A DNA stretch of 64,000 bases from Bradyrhizobium sp. CB1015 (GTDB lineage: Bacteria; Pseudomonadota; Alphaproteobacteria; Rhizobiales; Xanthobacteraceae). Location: assembly GCF_025200925.1 (NCBI RefSeq), contig NZ_CP104174.1, positions 1,488,001-1,552,000 of the forward strand. The letters are read 5' to 3'. A program made the position numbers and the translations under genes. Below are positions 19,906 to 29,440 of this stretch, in pieces. Under the pieces are notes generated by a model. The model made no database searches, was not told the origin of the DNA, and worked only from the letters and a program-made list of their open reading frames with translations. How positions within the stretch are numbered: the stretch's first letter is position 1; every line of letters begins with the position of its first letter.

Positions 19906-20764
19906 TATCATCGGCATGCAGGCGCTCGGCCGCCATGACATGGGCTTCGACCAGGCGCAGCAGGGGATCCAGCGCCGCACAGACCGACCCCACGGCGTCC
20001 GCCAGGGTCGACAGCGCGATCGGCACGCCTTCGAGGGCGTAGCGCTCGGCCTGGCGGTTTAAGGGCTGATGTTGGCCGTACTTCTCGAACATGATCATGG
20101 CCAACAGGCTCGGGCCGGCCCATCCCCGTGCGACGGCATAGAATGGCGCCGGGGCCTGGCTGATCTTCTCGCAGTCGCGGCAGGAGAACTTCTCCCGCAC
20201 CGTCTCGATCACCTTCCACTGGCGCGGTACCACTTCCAGTGTCCTCGTCACGTACTCGCCGAGCTTGCGCAGACGATTGCCGCCACAGCACTGGCAAGCC
20301 GTCGGCGGCTCGATGACGACTCGTTCGCGCGGTAAATGCTCAGGGAACGTCTGTCGTTCGCCGCGCTTGCGCGTAAATCCGCGCCCCGTCGTCGCCTGGC
20401 CACAGCGCGCTCTGCCGCCAGCTCGTCTTCAGTGGCGTCACTTTCCAACTCTTCGAAGGTCAAGGCCAACTGCTCGATCAGGCGCGACGAACGCTCCGAC
20501 CGCTGGCCATAGATCTGATGCCTTAGCTTGGCGATTTGCAGCTTCTGCTGGGCAATCAGCGCTTCGTCCTCAGACGCTTTCGCGCGGGCGACCGCAAGTT
20601 CAGCGGCGACTTCCAAACCCTTCGCACGCTCGGCTGCCAGCGCCGCTTTCAGGACGGCAATGTCATCCGGAACAGCGTCGCGCTCAGCATCCATGCGACA
20701 CAGTGAATCACAGATTGGAAGCGTTGGGACTCCCCAAAAATGCAAAACCTGCTGGATTTTGTAC

Positions 20765-21112
20765 TCAACCTGCGCTTCTCGGTCGCCAGCTCAGTTGTGG
20801 ATTCCGCCAGTCGATCCCTTCCAGCATATAGGCCATCTGCGCCGCTGAGATCGATACCGCGCCGTCCGACGCCGAAGGCCAGATGAACTTGCCTCGGTCC
20901 AGGCGCTTGGCATAGAGCGACATGCCCAACCCATCATGCCAAAGAATCTTGACCAGATCGCCGCTGCGGCCCCGGAAGATGTAGAGATCGCCGGCATGGA
21001 GATCGCGCTTCAGGCTCTCCTGAACCGTAAGAGCCAGGCTTCGCATGCCGCGGCGCATATCGGTGTGGCCGGTCGCGATCCAGACCCTGACGCCGCTCGG
21101 AATCGGAATCAT
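20765..21112 (-). CDS. IS66 TnpB (Orf2), intact
   Basis: The 115-residue protein starts MIPIPSGVRVWIATGHTDMR and has the conserved AGDLYIFRGRSGDLVKILWHD and GKFIWP blocks of IS66 Orf2. It is needed for transposition; its biochemical role is not known. The start touches the tnpA end, as usual. The frame is undamaged although both neighbours are broken. Confidence 0.85.
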   Translation of the reverse strand: MIPIPSGVRVWIATGHTDMRRGMRSLALTVQESLKRDLHAGDLYIFRGRSGDLVKILWHDGLGMSLYAKRLDRGKFIWPSASDGAVSISAAQMAYMLEGIDWRNPQLSWRPRSAG

Positions 21113-21440
21113 CGTCGTCGCAAGAGCTCAAGAACCTGCTGCAGCGCCTCAACGTCCACGTCACGGTCAACGCGAACACGACAGCCGCCCCCGAGCTCAA
21201 TCTCGATGATTCCGGCCCTTGCACGCTGCGCAGGCGGTGAAGACGCCAGTTGTGGTGCGCCGCTCGAGATCGGAGCCGCTACAGGTGTGACCTCGACGGG
21301 AACGAGAGCAGGCGCAGCATCGCCGCCCAGTCGCCCCTGGCGCGCTTGTCGTAAGCGCGTATTTTACCGCACAGGCTACGCGCGCGCCTGGCCGCGGCGT
21401 CGCGTGACGCCGGGCCCCAGCAGTGTCATCGGAACGGCTT
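21112..21440 (-). pseudogene. IS66 TnpA (Orf1) remnant
   Basis: Leftward frames give the tail GIIEIELGGGCRVRVDRDV and EALQQVLELLRRR, the typical Orf1 end, directly joined to tnpB. The N-terminal helix-turn-helix part is replaced by out-of-frame sequence. Confidence 0.65.
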
Positions 21441-21462
21441 GGTTGACCTGAGCGTTCGAACG

Positions 21463-23059
21463 TCAGCCGCTATTCTCAGCTGGCAGGTTTTTTTGAGCGG
21501 TGCAGTTGAACGGCAACAGATCTTCGATATCGGCGTCTGGCGCGCGCTGGGGCAATTCGGTGAGCGCGTGACGTAGCCATGCATAGGGATCGACGCCGCA
21601 TGCCCGGCATGTCAGCACCAAACTGTAGATCACGGCGCTTGCCTTGGCGCCGGCAACGGTGTGGCTGAACAGCCAACTTTTTCGTCCGGTGCAAAACGGC
21701 CTGATGTCGCGCTCCAGAACATTGTTATCGATCGGGGCGAGACCGTCACTGGTGTAACGGGTCAGATAATCCATTGGTTGCGCGCATAGGCGATCGCCTT
21801 GCCGGTCAAGCTTTCGGGGAGGACCTTCGGCGCCTGGTCGTCGAGCCAGGTCCGGAAGGCGGCCAATACCGGCAGGCTATGCTGCTGGCGCAGCCGCAAG
21901 GTGTATGCGGCGCGCGTTTCGTCGTCGGGCGGCGTCTGGCGCGCCACCCTCTCGACCTCATACAACGCCTCGAAGAACTTGTGCGCCTGCAATGGCGGAC
22001 CGCCGGGCGTCTTCCTGGCCTTGAGCGCATCGGTAAATTTCCTGCGCGCATGCGCCATACAGCCAAGATGGTCGCGCCTGTCAGCGTGCCCCAGGCGTCA
22101 TAGCCGTCGCTCATCAACAAGCCGCGATAGCCGGCCAGGAAGGCCTGAGGATGTTCCTGGCCGCGACCGGGCTGGTAATCGAACAGCACGACCGGCTGCG
22201 CGTAGTCCTGGCCGCTGCGATAGGCCCACATGAAGGATTTGGCCTGCGCATCCCGGCCGTCCTCTTTCAGAACCTGGACCCAGGTTTCGTCGCCGTGGAC
22301 CAGGGGCTGCGACCTGAGCTTTTGCTGTAGCGCGTCATAGACCCGATGCAGATGCAACTCGCTCGCCCGGATCACCCAGTTGCCCAGCGTCCCGCGGCTG
22401 ATGCTGACGTCGGCGCGCCCCAGCGCGTCCGCCACACGGTACAGCGGCGTGCCGTCGACGTATTTGTTGGCGAGCACCAGCGCCAGCGTCGATGGCGTGG
22501 CGACGCTACCCGGCAGCGGCTGCGCCGGCATCGGCGCGGTCACGATCGGGGTGTTCAGCGCGGTGCGCTCGCAGTGACGGCAGGCATATTTGAACCGCAC
22601 ATGTTGCAGCACCGACGCCTTCACCTCGACGTGCAACTGCTCGGTGACGGTCTCGCCCATCCGATGCATCCGATTGCGGCAGCACGGACAGTCCTTTTGA
22701 TCCTCACCCAGATCATGTTCGACGCGTTGGCGCGGCAGATCGTCAGGCAGCGGCTTGCGGCCGCGTGTCTTCGGTGCCGGCTTTGGAGCCTCCCGCAATC
22801 CCGTGTCCGGCACGGCGACCGCCTCGACATCGTCGTCGTCCCGGCTTTCAGCGGCGGCCTGCTCGGCTTCGTTGAAGATGCGCTCCTTGAGCGTTTCGCT
22901 CTTCGGCGCGTAGCGGCGCAAGCGCTCCAGGCGCAACTGCTCCTCAAGATGCAGGACGCGTTGCGCGAGTTTCTCGTTCTCCGCCTTCAGCGCCGCGAGC
23001 TCGGCCGCGTGCGCCGCGATCAAGGCTTCCAGCTCGTGCGTCGTGGGCCTGCGACTCAT
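21463..23059 (-). pseudogene. IS66 TnpC transposase with two frameshifts
   Basis: From ATG 23059 come a coiled-coil zipper (LAALKAENEKLAQRVLHLEE), the zinc block with CPCCRNRM and CRHC, KYVDGTPLYRVADAL, HGDETWVQVL (first Asp) and LMSDGYDAWGTL (second Asp). Near 22060 the frame changes to MAHARRKFTDALK, and near 21770 to the last part, [20 protein letters not shown], with the Glu. Two single-base corrections would give a normal transposase of about 530 residues, so this is a young lesion or partly sequencing error. Confidence 0.82.
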
Positions 23060-23159
23060 CGTAGTCTTGAATCGAAGTCATGCCGCCGCGTCAACCGAGT
23101 TCCATGCGGTGGCCGGCGTCATCCGATAGCGCTGATGACGCCGCCCGCATCGAACACGC

Positions 23160-23534
23160 TCAGCTCACGCTGTGATATTGCCGCACCGGATGACGACGCA
23201 CCGCCGCGATGTTGATGCCGTCAAGCAGCCAGTGCAGCTCCTCCGTCGTCAGCGTTAGCACCGCCTCCTGACTTCGGGGCCAGTGGAATCTGTCGGCCTC
23301 CAGCCGCTTCAGCAGCTTCCAAAATCCTGACCGGTCATAAATCAGCAGCTTGATCCGGTCGCGGCGACGATTGCAGAACGCGAACACCGCGCGCTGGAAC
23401 GGATCCAGCCCCATCGACTGCTCGACCACGATCGCCAGGCTGTTGATGCCCGCCCGGAAGTCAATCGGTTCGCGGTGAAGGTAGACCCGAAGATCAGAGG
23501 CCAGCCGGAACATCGCAACGCCCCAGCGCTTCAA
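23160..23534 (-). CDS. IS66 TnpB (Orf2)
   Basis: The protein has FRLASDLRVYLHREPIDFR, AVFAFCNRRRDRIKLLIYD and FWKLLKRLEADRFHWPR, the IS66 Orf2 blocks. The natural start is probably the Met at 23513 (MFRLASDL) rather than 23534; the shorter form is 117 residues. It follows tnpA directly, suggesting coupled translation. Intact. Confidence 0.85.
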   Translation of the reverse strand: MKRWGVAMFRLASDLRVYLHREPIDFRAGINSLAIVVEQSMGLDPFQRAVFAFCNRRRDRIKLLIYDRSGFWKLLKRLEADRFHWPRSQEAVLTLTTEELHWLLDGINIAAVRRHPVRQYHSVS

Positions 23535-23936
23535 TCACCGCCGACAGCTAACTGCGCGTCGCCGCCTTCCAGCGAAAGCGTTCACGCCGTTGGGCATCGA
23601 TGCCGTCAGCCGCCCTGCACAGGATCGCTCCGTCGCGCAAACCGCGATCGCGCCAGCAGATCGAGTTGGCGACGGCGACGGCGCGCGAACCGGAACAAAG
23701 GCTGGCGCAATCGGCGCCTCCGGCTGGCCATCCCCGTTCTGACGTTGTCGCTTGGCCACCCACTTGCGCAGCAGGTTCGCGTTCACGCCGTGTTGCAACG
23801 CCAGCCCCGCCAGCGACACGCCAGGCTGCAGACAGGCCTCGACCAGCCGCTGTTTGCTGGCCGGATCATAGCGACGCCGCCCATTGCGCAACACGCCGAC
23901 CGTCTCAAGTCTCAAAAGTTCTTCTGGAGTGATCAT
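23535..23936 (-). CDS. IS66 TnpA (Orf1)
   Basis: This 133-residue frame opens MITPEELLRLETVGVLR and carries a helix-turn-helix (GVSLAGLALQHGVNANLLRKW) typical of IS66 Orf1. Its last third is arginine- and serine-rich and less typical, so a frameshift near the end is possible. It starts right after a perfect 10-base-pair hairpin. Confidence 0.75.
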   Translation of the reverse strand: MITPEELLRLETVGVLRNGRRRYDPASKQRLVEACLQPGVSLAGLALQHGVNANLLRKWVAKRQRQNGDGQPEAPIAPAFVPVRAPSPSPTRSAGAIAVCATERSCAGRLTASMPNGVNAFAGRRRRAVSCRR

Positions 23937-23938
23937 CG

Positions 23939-23970
23939 ATGGTGTCCACCTCGTTCATGGTGGACACCTC
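23939..23970. promoter_or_regulatory. Perfect hairpin upstream of IS66 tnpA
   Basis: GGTGTCCACC and its exact complement GGTGGACACC are separated by 8 bases. The hairpin lies immediately before the tnpA start, where it could act as a terminal repeat, a transposase-binding site or a block on readthrough. No T-run follows, so it is not a classical terminator. Confidence 0.5.
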
Positions 23971-23987
23971 ATCCCATCCCCGCGCTC

Positions 23988-24192
23988 AACTGCATAGGTG
24001 CGTAGAAAGGAGCGCTTACCGCTTGTCGACGCCAGGTGAACAGCAGGCTATGAGCCACCCCGTGCCGGCGTGCCACCCCGCAGACCGTCTCGCCGGGCTG
24101 CAAGGTCTCTTCGACAAGGCGCACCTTCTCGTCCTAACTCCATCGCCGCCGACGCTCGGCGCCCAACACATTGACCTGCATTCCCGACGTGA
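23988..24192 (-). pseudogene. IS66 TnpA fragment from another element
   Basis: The leftward frame reads MQVNVLGAERRRRWS, a stop, then DEKVRLVEETLQPGETVCGV and ARRHGVAHSLLFTWRRQ, an IS66 Orf1 N-terminus. It is cut at 23988 by the neighbouring IS66, and no tnpB remains. Confidence 0.65.
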
Positions 24193-24717
24193 CCTTAAAG
24201 CTAGAGTTAAGGTCAAATCCTTAGGCCGCCCCGCAAACTACACAAGGCGGTCGCCGCCGGAGGGATACTCTCTAGCGACAGACTCTGACACTCTTTACGC
24301 ACCCGCGCAATTACGCAGACATGGAGAAAACCGGAAGATGGGATTGAGCCGAAGGGAATGGGGGCGGAAGGCTGCAGTGAAGGTGCGGTCAGATATGCCT
24401 TGCGCCAAGGGCGTTTAGCGGCGCGGCCCGATGGCACGCTCGATCCATCTCAGCTCGGCTGGCGGTGGATGCGAGACTCCTCGGGAGAGAGGCCCTCAGC
24501 GTATTTCTTCCGGTAGTCGATGCCACCGAAAGGATGCGGAGACGATCGGGATCGCCGCCACCTTCCATGGAAGTGGTCTGTGGAGGTGGCGATCCTCCTC
24601 AGTATCTTGGTCTCTAGAAAATGGGCGATGTTGATCCGATCGGCCCGATAGAGATCTGCGACGACCTTAACGCGAAACTCGCTGAATTTTGGGTTGGTGC
24701 GCAGGTTGGGCCGCGCG
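24193..24717. other. Gap without a recognised gene
   Basis: Short frames on both strands overlap here. The minus strand from 24767 has a stretch (RVKVVADLYRADRINIAHF) that looks protein-like, but it lacks a start and a recognisable family. It may be a decayed gene. Confidence 0.4.
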
Positions 24718-24894
24718 ATGGCACCAGATGAAGCCGATGATGAGAACGCCGTCCTCCTAGATATCAACGATCCGATCGCGGTCGCCGGAAGGATAATCCA
24801 TCTGGCGGTGACTTTTTACCAGGAAGACCTGAAGCGCCGGCGCCGGGAGACCGGGATCGTGTGTGTGAGGGACAAACGCCATGGCAAAGGGTAA
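24718..24894 (+). CDS. Hypothetical protein, 58 residues
   Basis: ATG 24718 gives an acidic start (MAPDEADDENAVLLDINDP), a hydrophobic middle (AVAGRIIHLAVTFYQED) and a very basic end. No ribosome-binding site stands out and no family is recognised. It may be only part of a former gene. Confidence 0.35.
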   Translation: MAPDEADDENAVLLDINDPIAVAGRIIHLAVTFYQEDLKRRRRETGIVCVRDKRHGKG

Positions 24895-24921
24895 GAGCGA
24901 GGACTGCGTAAACCAAGCGCC

Positions 24922-25245
24922 TCAGTTCGCGCGTGACGGATAGCTCGCAATCTTGCGAGTGAGCTGCCAAAGCTCGACCCTATTGGTCTTGGCTAATTGC
25001 TGTGGTCGCTGCTTAGCCGCTTCCTCATCAGCGCAAATCAGCCTTACGCAGTGCACTACATTCCCGTCGGGCTCGAACAAGTAGACCATGAACTCCTCGA
25101 TCGAAGGGCTTCCAGTCACGCGCCGGCCGTGACTTTGAAGGTTATTGCTTGGTCCGATGGCGCTGCGCGCATGTCTTTGGTGGAGGTAGTCATTGCTCAT
25201 GCTTAGCTGATCGCGACAACCGGCCGGCGTATTGCCCAGTTGCAA
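24922..25245 (-). CDS. Hypothetical protein, about 107 residues
   Basis: The C-terminal half looks coding: FMVYLFEPDGNVVHCVRLIC, then ADEEAAKQRPQQLAKTNRVE and LWQLTRKIASYP. This resembles small rhizobial proteins that begin near a Y-x-L-F-x-D-G-N core, so the true start may lie inside the frame (for example the Met at 25197). The first 40 residues look less natural. No function is known. Its 5' end overlaps the next upstream gene, on the same strand, by 56 bases if the long form is used. Confidence 0.45.
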   Translation of the reverse strand: MQLGNTPAGCRDQLSMSNDYLHQRHARSAIGPSNNLQSHGRRVTGSPSIEEFMVYLFEPDGNVVHCVRLICADEEAAKQRPQQLAKTNRVELWQLTRKIASYPSRAN

Positions 25246-25558
25246 AGTTCCTGCATGGACATCGCTCGGATCTTATTTCCCGCCGGTTGCGCTCGACGAT
25301 AGCTAGAATCAATTCTTCGGTGGCGATCAGAGCCAGCTCCATTTTTTCCTTAACAATAGTCGACGTATCTCGACCGATACTGTCGAGATGGTTCAGGGCC
25401 ACCGCTTTGAAGCTATGGGCTAGGCGCTCCTCGGCATCGTCGCGTGCATAGTCTATAATAGTATCCAGGTGGGCGACGATTTGAGCCCGTTGCTCGGTCG
25501 GTTTTGGACCGTCAAGCAACGTTATCGCTCGAATAAAGGCCTCTTCAAGAGGGATCAT
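25190..25558 (-). CDS. Hypothetical helical protein, 122 residues
   Basis: ATG 25558 has AAGGAAA about 8 bases upstream, supporting translation. The sequence is rich in Ala, Glu and Leu with long amphipathic helices (EEAFIRAITLLDG, ELALIATEELILAIVERN) and no membrane segment. I cannot name it. It lies upstream of the smaller hypothetical on the same strand, so the two may be co-transcribed. Confidence 0.55.
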   Translation of the reverse strand: MIPLEEAFIRAITLLDGPKPTEQRAQIVAHLDTIIDYARDDAEERLAHSFKAVALNHLDSIGRDTSTIVKEKMELALIATEELILAIVERNRREIRSERCPCRNFATGQYAGRLSRSAKHEQ

Positions 25559-25639
25559 ATCAGGTTTCCTTTGTTGCTGGATTGGAAGCCGCAGTAGCTC
25601 GCACCGGTGCTGCAGATTAGCGAGGCTCGACGCGCAAAG

Positions 25640-25949
25640 GCAACTCCTCAGAAAAAGGAGTTGATGTTGCGCAATTTTGAGGGGCGACCATCATCGGCAT
25701 GGATCGGTGTGCGGCGGGGGCGAGGCAATGCAGCGATCAAACCGGGGTGGTGTCCTAATTAGGCACCCTTCACAAATCACACCAACGAATTGGCCCCGGG
25801 CGATGGTGCCCGAGGTCTTTCACCTAGATGAGACTGCAATTTCTGCACACTACATCGCAAAACTGCTCCGCATTTAGTTCAAGGTGGATGGCGCGCCGTA
25901 TGGCGCTCGCCTTCACGAACAACGACTGGGAGCATTAGGTTAGTCAAGC
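25640..25949. other. Gap, nothing recognised
   Basis: Only short, unconvincing frames; no repeats or hairpins noted. Confidence 0.4.
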
Positions 25950-26740
25950 CGGACACGAATTCGATAGCTTTGCGAGCCTCCTCATCCCGCTGTCTCCGCG
26001 TTTGGTCATTTGGGACTTTCAACATTCTGTGTCATCAAACAAACAAGCGGAAGGCAAGAAGACAAGCGAAGTTGTCGGCGGGCTCTCGTACTCCAGTTCG
26101 ACATCTGCAGCCGAGCAGTCCGTCTAGCACCCATAAAGGGAAGATGGCATCACCTTGCACAACCATAGATAGCGAGTCGCTTTCGACTCAACGTCACCTC
26201 AGTAGCACGCTTCTCCGGAGTGTATGCACAACGTCAAGCCCATTCAGCAGCACAAAACTGAGGTGCAAGGCGGCCTCCGACTTCACTATAAGACGACGGA
26301 CGCGTAAGCCGGATGCGAGGCCGCACATTGCACTCTCTTCATGATGCTTCCACAACCAGATGTCTTGGTGAGATGAGTCAGCTGCATCTTCGATCCCAAG
26401 AGCGAGGAGGGGTGCGATGCCCGACGTTGAAGGTATTCCGTTTGATGCGCCCCTCTACCATGGGAGCAAAGACCGTGGCAGCACGTTCCTGCGCTGCCGA
26501 GCCATAAACCTTAAATTCAGCGTGGGCAACGAGGTGAGTCATCTATTGCCGAAGGGGTTAGTACCGTCAGCGAACCCCGCAATCAGCCATTGTTGGCGTC
26601 GCGAGCTATCCCTCAAGCACAGTGGGGTCATGCTTGGAGTGCTATTCAGGAATTCAAGTTAGTAATTCTGGCGGTCAGATTGGCTTTTACACTCCTTACA
26701 TGTACGTGACAACGAATGGAGCTATCGCCCAAAGTTGGTG
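25950..26740 (+). repeat. Segment duplicated at about 54790-55600
   Basis: Diverged but clear similarity runs from a coding-looking 3' end (SYSSSTSAAEQSV here, SYSNSASAAERVL there), through about 290 bases of spacer, into the start of an ADC-family gene. Both copies keep the GGTGAGATGAGT and AGAGCGAGGAGG blocks. This is an old segmental duplication of a gene tail plus the ADC gene. Confidence 0.65.
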
Positions 26741-26745
26741 ACCGG
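26417..26745 (+). pseudogene. Acetoacetate-decarboxylase-family gene, copy 2, 3' part lost
   Basis: ATG 26417 follows a GAGGAGG site. The start MPDVEGIPFDAPLYHGSKDR and FSVGNEVSHLLPKGLVP match copy 3 at 55299. A frameshift then breaks it, but GGQIGFYTPYMYVTTNGA can still be read up to about 26745, where the neighbouring IS3 begins. The active-site PKK region and C-terminus are missing. It cannot encode an enzyme. Confidence 0.7.
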
Positions 26746-26829
26746 CGGGAATCGGTGAAGTGGCCCCCGGATTTGGGACCAGAAGCCTAGTTGGAATGTA
26801 GCCGTTCCGTTTGGTAAACGGAGCGGACG

Positions 26830-27115
26830 ATGACGAAGAAGACGAGACGGAAGATCGACGCGGCGCTGAAGGCGACGATCGCTTTGGAGGCGCAGCGTGA
26901 ACAGGTGAGCGTGGCCGATCTGGCGCAGCGCTAGGAGGTGCATCCCACCAGATTTATTCCTGGAAGAAGCAACTGCTGGATCAGGCGGCCAGAGCTTTTG
27001 ATCCCGCTGGGGAGGCGGCGGACGTTGGTCGCGACCGTGAGATCGAGAAGCTGCATGCCACGATCGGGCAGTTGGTCGTGGAGCGGGATTTTTTAGCGAA
27101 GAGGTCCGGAAGATG
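26830..27115 (+). pseudogene. IS3 OrfA, stop plus frameshift
   Basis: MTKKTRRKIDAALKATIALE and QVSVADLAQR are followed by an in-frame TAG at 26932 and, after a small deletion, by SWKKQLLDQAARAFDPAGE and EIEKLHATIGQLVVERDFL. This is a full OrfA with helix-turn-helix and zipper, destroyed by one nonsense and one frame change. Confidence 0.75.
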
Positions 27116-27814
27116 AGCATCCCGGACCGCAGGGCGAAGCTCGACCGCGCGCATGGCGTGCTGTCGATCCGCCGCCAGTGCCGGCTGCTCGGGCTGTCGC
27201 GCTCGGGCGTTTACCGGACGCCGCAGCCGGCCAATGACGACGATCTGACGCTGATGCGCCAGATCGACGAACTGTTCACCGCGCGGCCGTTTCTGGGCTC
27301 GCGGCGGATGGCGTGGCTGCTGAGCGAGGATGGCGTTCCGATCAACCGCAAGCGCGTGCAGCGGCTGATGCGCAAGATGGGGATCGAGGCACTGGGGCCG
27401 AAGCCGCGCACCAGCAAGCCTGCGCCGGGGCACCTGATCTATCCCTAGCTGCTGCGCGGCATGACCGTCGACCGGCCGAACCAGGTCAGGGCGACCGACA
27501 TCACCTATATCCCGATCGGACGCGGCTTCCTCTATCTGGTGGCTGTGATCGATTGGGCGAGCCGGGCCGTGCTGAGCTGGCGCCTGTCCAATACGATGGA
27601 CGTGTCGTTCTGCATCGACGCCCTGGAGGAGGCGCTGGCGCGGTTCGGCAAGCCGCAAATCTTCAACACCGATCAGGACAGCCAGTTCACCAGCGCGGCC
27701 TTCACCGGCGTGCTGGAGGCCGCCGGCATTCGGATCTCGATGGACGGTCGCGGCCGCTGGATGGACAACGTGTTCATCGAACGGCTGTGGCGCAGCGTCA
27801 AGCACGAGGACGTC

Positions 27815-29103
27815 GTGTGCTGTGGAAGTCAGGCGTCGGCCTGAATCCTGACGAAGCTTTGTCAGAGATGGAGGATGGCCCTCCGAAGTCGACCTGCAGG
27901 GGTAGACGTCAAACCGCTCCGAGCTGCGAGGGTAAAGAGCCCTAGTAGTGAGCGTTGGAGGAAAAGGCGGAGGAAACTCCGTCAGGTGAGATCCGAGGAG
28001 ACGAACGTAAGTAAACCGCTGATGACGTGTCGTAACGTGTTCTATCGACGTCGAAACCGGGATCAGGATGTCTATCCCGCGAGCAAGGGTTGGGGGGAGC
28101 CTGCCGACTGTCCAACCGGCGTCCGGCATGAAGGTGGCGTGACGTCGGATCAGGCTTTGACAAGGAACACAGGAACCTGTCGCTCCGATGTGAAGGGAGG
28201 ACTCCAAGCGGCTCGTCGCCGCAAGGAGCAGAGTACCGATGCGGAGCACAGGGGCGGAAACGCCCGTATTAGGGACGAAGGCGCTGTAATGGCACTGCAC
28301 CGAAGGGGCGTTGTCATCCGGCTTTACGCGGTCGACAACCCGAAAGGGGATGATCGGCATGAGTAAGGCCAAGCCGTTTTGTATTGCCAAACGCGATGTG
28401 TGGGAGGCGTATAAGCACGTGAAGGCTAACCAAGGGGCAGCTGGTGTTGACGGGCAGTCGATCGAAGACTTCGACCGAGATCTGAGTAAGAATCTCTATG
28501 GGATCTGGAATCGGATGAGTTCGGGCAGCTACTTTCCGCCTCCGGTGCGGCGCGTTGACATACCGAAAGGCGGAGCTGGCAGCACGCGACCGTTGGGAAT
28601 ACCAACGGTCTCGGACAGGATCGCCCAGATGGTGGTCAAGCGTTATCTTGAACCGATTCTGGAGCCCGTGTTCCACATGGATTCCTATGGGTATCGGCCA
28701 GGGAAATCAGCACATGATGCACTGGCTGTGGCTCGGCGTCGATGCTGGAGCCACGATTGGGTGCTCGACCTCGACATCAAGAGCTTCTTCGACGAAATCG
28801 ATTGGAGCCTTCTGATGAAGGCCGTGCGCCGCCACTCCGGGCGGTTTTATCCCTCGAAGCTTCAAGAGGAGTTGCGCACGATCGATGCCTACATCGTTCG
28901 ATGGGCAACACGACAATACAAACGGTTCCGAGGACACACGTTGGCGGTATGGGAATGGTTGCGATCGCTGAAGCGACGCAATCCAGGCCTGTTCGCTCAC
29001 TGGGTTGCCGGATCAACGGTTGGATGACGGGAGCCGGATGAATCGCGAGGTTCACGTCCGGTTCTGAGAGAGCGCGGGGCTGCAATGCCCCGCGCCACTC
29101 ACC
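27815..29103 (+). mobile_element. Group II intron with internally deleted ORF
   Basis: The intron starts GTGTGC at 27815 and ends CTCACC at 29103; removal rejoins OrfB as KHEDV-YLKGYSDG. Domain V is at 29031-29065 (GAGCCGGATGAAT with CACGTCCGGTTC). Its 5' and 3' end bases are the same as in the intron at 18017-19905. It is 600 bases shorter, because of the ORF deletion. Confidence 0.8.
28359..29027 (+). pseudogene. Group II intron maturase lacking the RT catalytic core
   Basis: The ATG at 28359 has AGGGGAT before it. The protein has AGVDGQSIEDFDRDLS, STRPLGIPTVSDR, YGYRPGKSAHDAL and the first metal Asp in LDLDIKSFFDEID. After AVRRH it jumps to YIVRWATRQYKRFRG, the far C-terminal part. The blocks with TPQGG and YADD, and most of the maturase X domain, are gone while the frame is kept. 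The product could not reverse transcribe. Splicing would need help from another maturase. Confidence 0.82.
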
Positions 29104-29440
29104 TATCTCAAGGGTTATTCGGATGGCCACGAGGCCAAAGCCGGAATGCCCGATGGATCGAGTTTTACAATTTCCAGCGCCCCCATCAGGCGCTGGAAAA
29201 CCGCGCGCCGATGACGGTCTGGCGGGCAGGTGTCACCGGCGCATTCGGGGAACAGGCTGTGGATATGACGCTTCTCGCAAGCGAGAAGCGTTACAATGCT
29301 GCGCGTTGCCCACATCCCCACAGCCAGGACAGCAGCAAGCAACAGTAGCGTAAACTATTGGCAACAACGAACGGCAGCAGCTCCACTTAAGAAACCAGAC
29401 CCGGTGGTCCTCAGCATAGGGTCCACTCATTTGGCCACGA

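Larger units (their letters stand above)
17240..20694 (-). pseudogene. IS66 TnpC, split by intron and frameshifted
   Basis: The N-terminal zipper starts at ATG 20694 (MDAERDAVPDDIAVLKAAL). After a frameshift near 20390 come the zinc block (CSCRDC-type Cys pairs), KYGQHQPLNRQAERY and AERLHADD, where the intron begins. After the intron the reading continues [16 protein letters not shown] and [10 protein letters not shown], shifts frame near 17720, and ends [16 protein letters not shown] and DELLPWNW. All DDE-type blocks can be found, but at least two frameshifts prevent a product even after splicing. Confidence 0.8.
17240..21440 (-). mobile_element. IS66-family element carrying a group II intron
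   Basis: The leftward order is tnpA remnant, intact tnpB, then a tnpC split by an 1889-base group II intron. A CGTAAGCGCG sequence near 21350 resembles an IS66 terminal repeat but falls inside the tnpA remnant, so the outer ends are uncertain. The element is dead as a transposon, but the intron ORF within is intact. Confidence 0.8.
21463..23985 (-). mobile_element. Second IS66-family element, tnpA-tnpB-tnpC
   Basis: tnpA (23936) and tnpB (23534) are open and overlap or abut; tnpC has two frameshifts. A perfect hairpin lies just outside the tnpA start. The element follows the previous IS66 with almost no gap and belongs to a different subgroup. Confidence 0.82.
27113..29340 (+). pseudogene. 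IS3 OrfB with amber codon, intron and frameshift
   Basis: Reading from 27113: IRRQCRLLGLSRSGVYR, NRKRVQRLMRKMGIEALGPK, an in-frame TAG at about 27446 in place of the Tyr before LLRGMTVDRPNQV, then the rve core with DITYIPIGRGFLYLVAVIDW, FNTDQDSQFTS and FIERLWRSVKHEDV. The intron interrupts after V. After it, YLKGYSDGHEAKAG resumes and shifts frame to WIEFYNFQRPHQALENR. Three independent lesions. Confidence 0.8.
26755..29440 (+). mobile_element. IS3-family element carrying a group II intron
   Basis: The element has a broken orfA, an orfB with an amber codon and an intron, and rough ends near 26755 and 29440 (TGGCCCCCGGATT on the left, a diverged GGGTCCACT on the right). It truncates ADC copy 2. 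Without the intron it would be about 1.4 kb. Confidence 0.7.

Noticed and set aside
22346..23215. A 289-codon plus-strand frame
   Set aside because: Antisense of IS66 tnpC.
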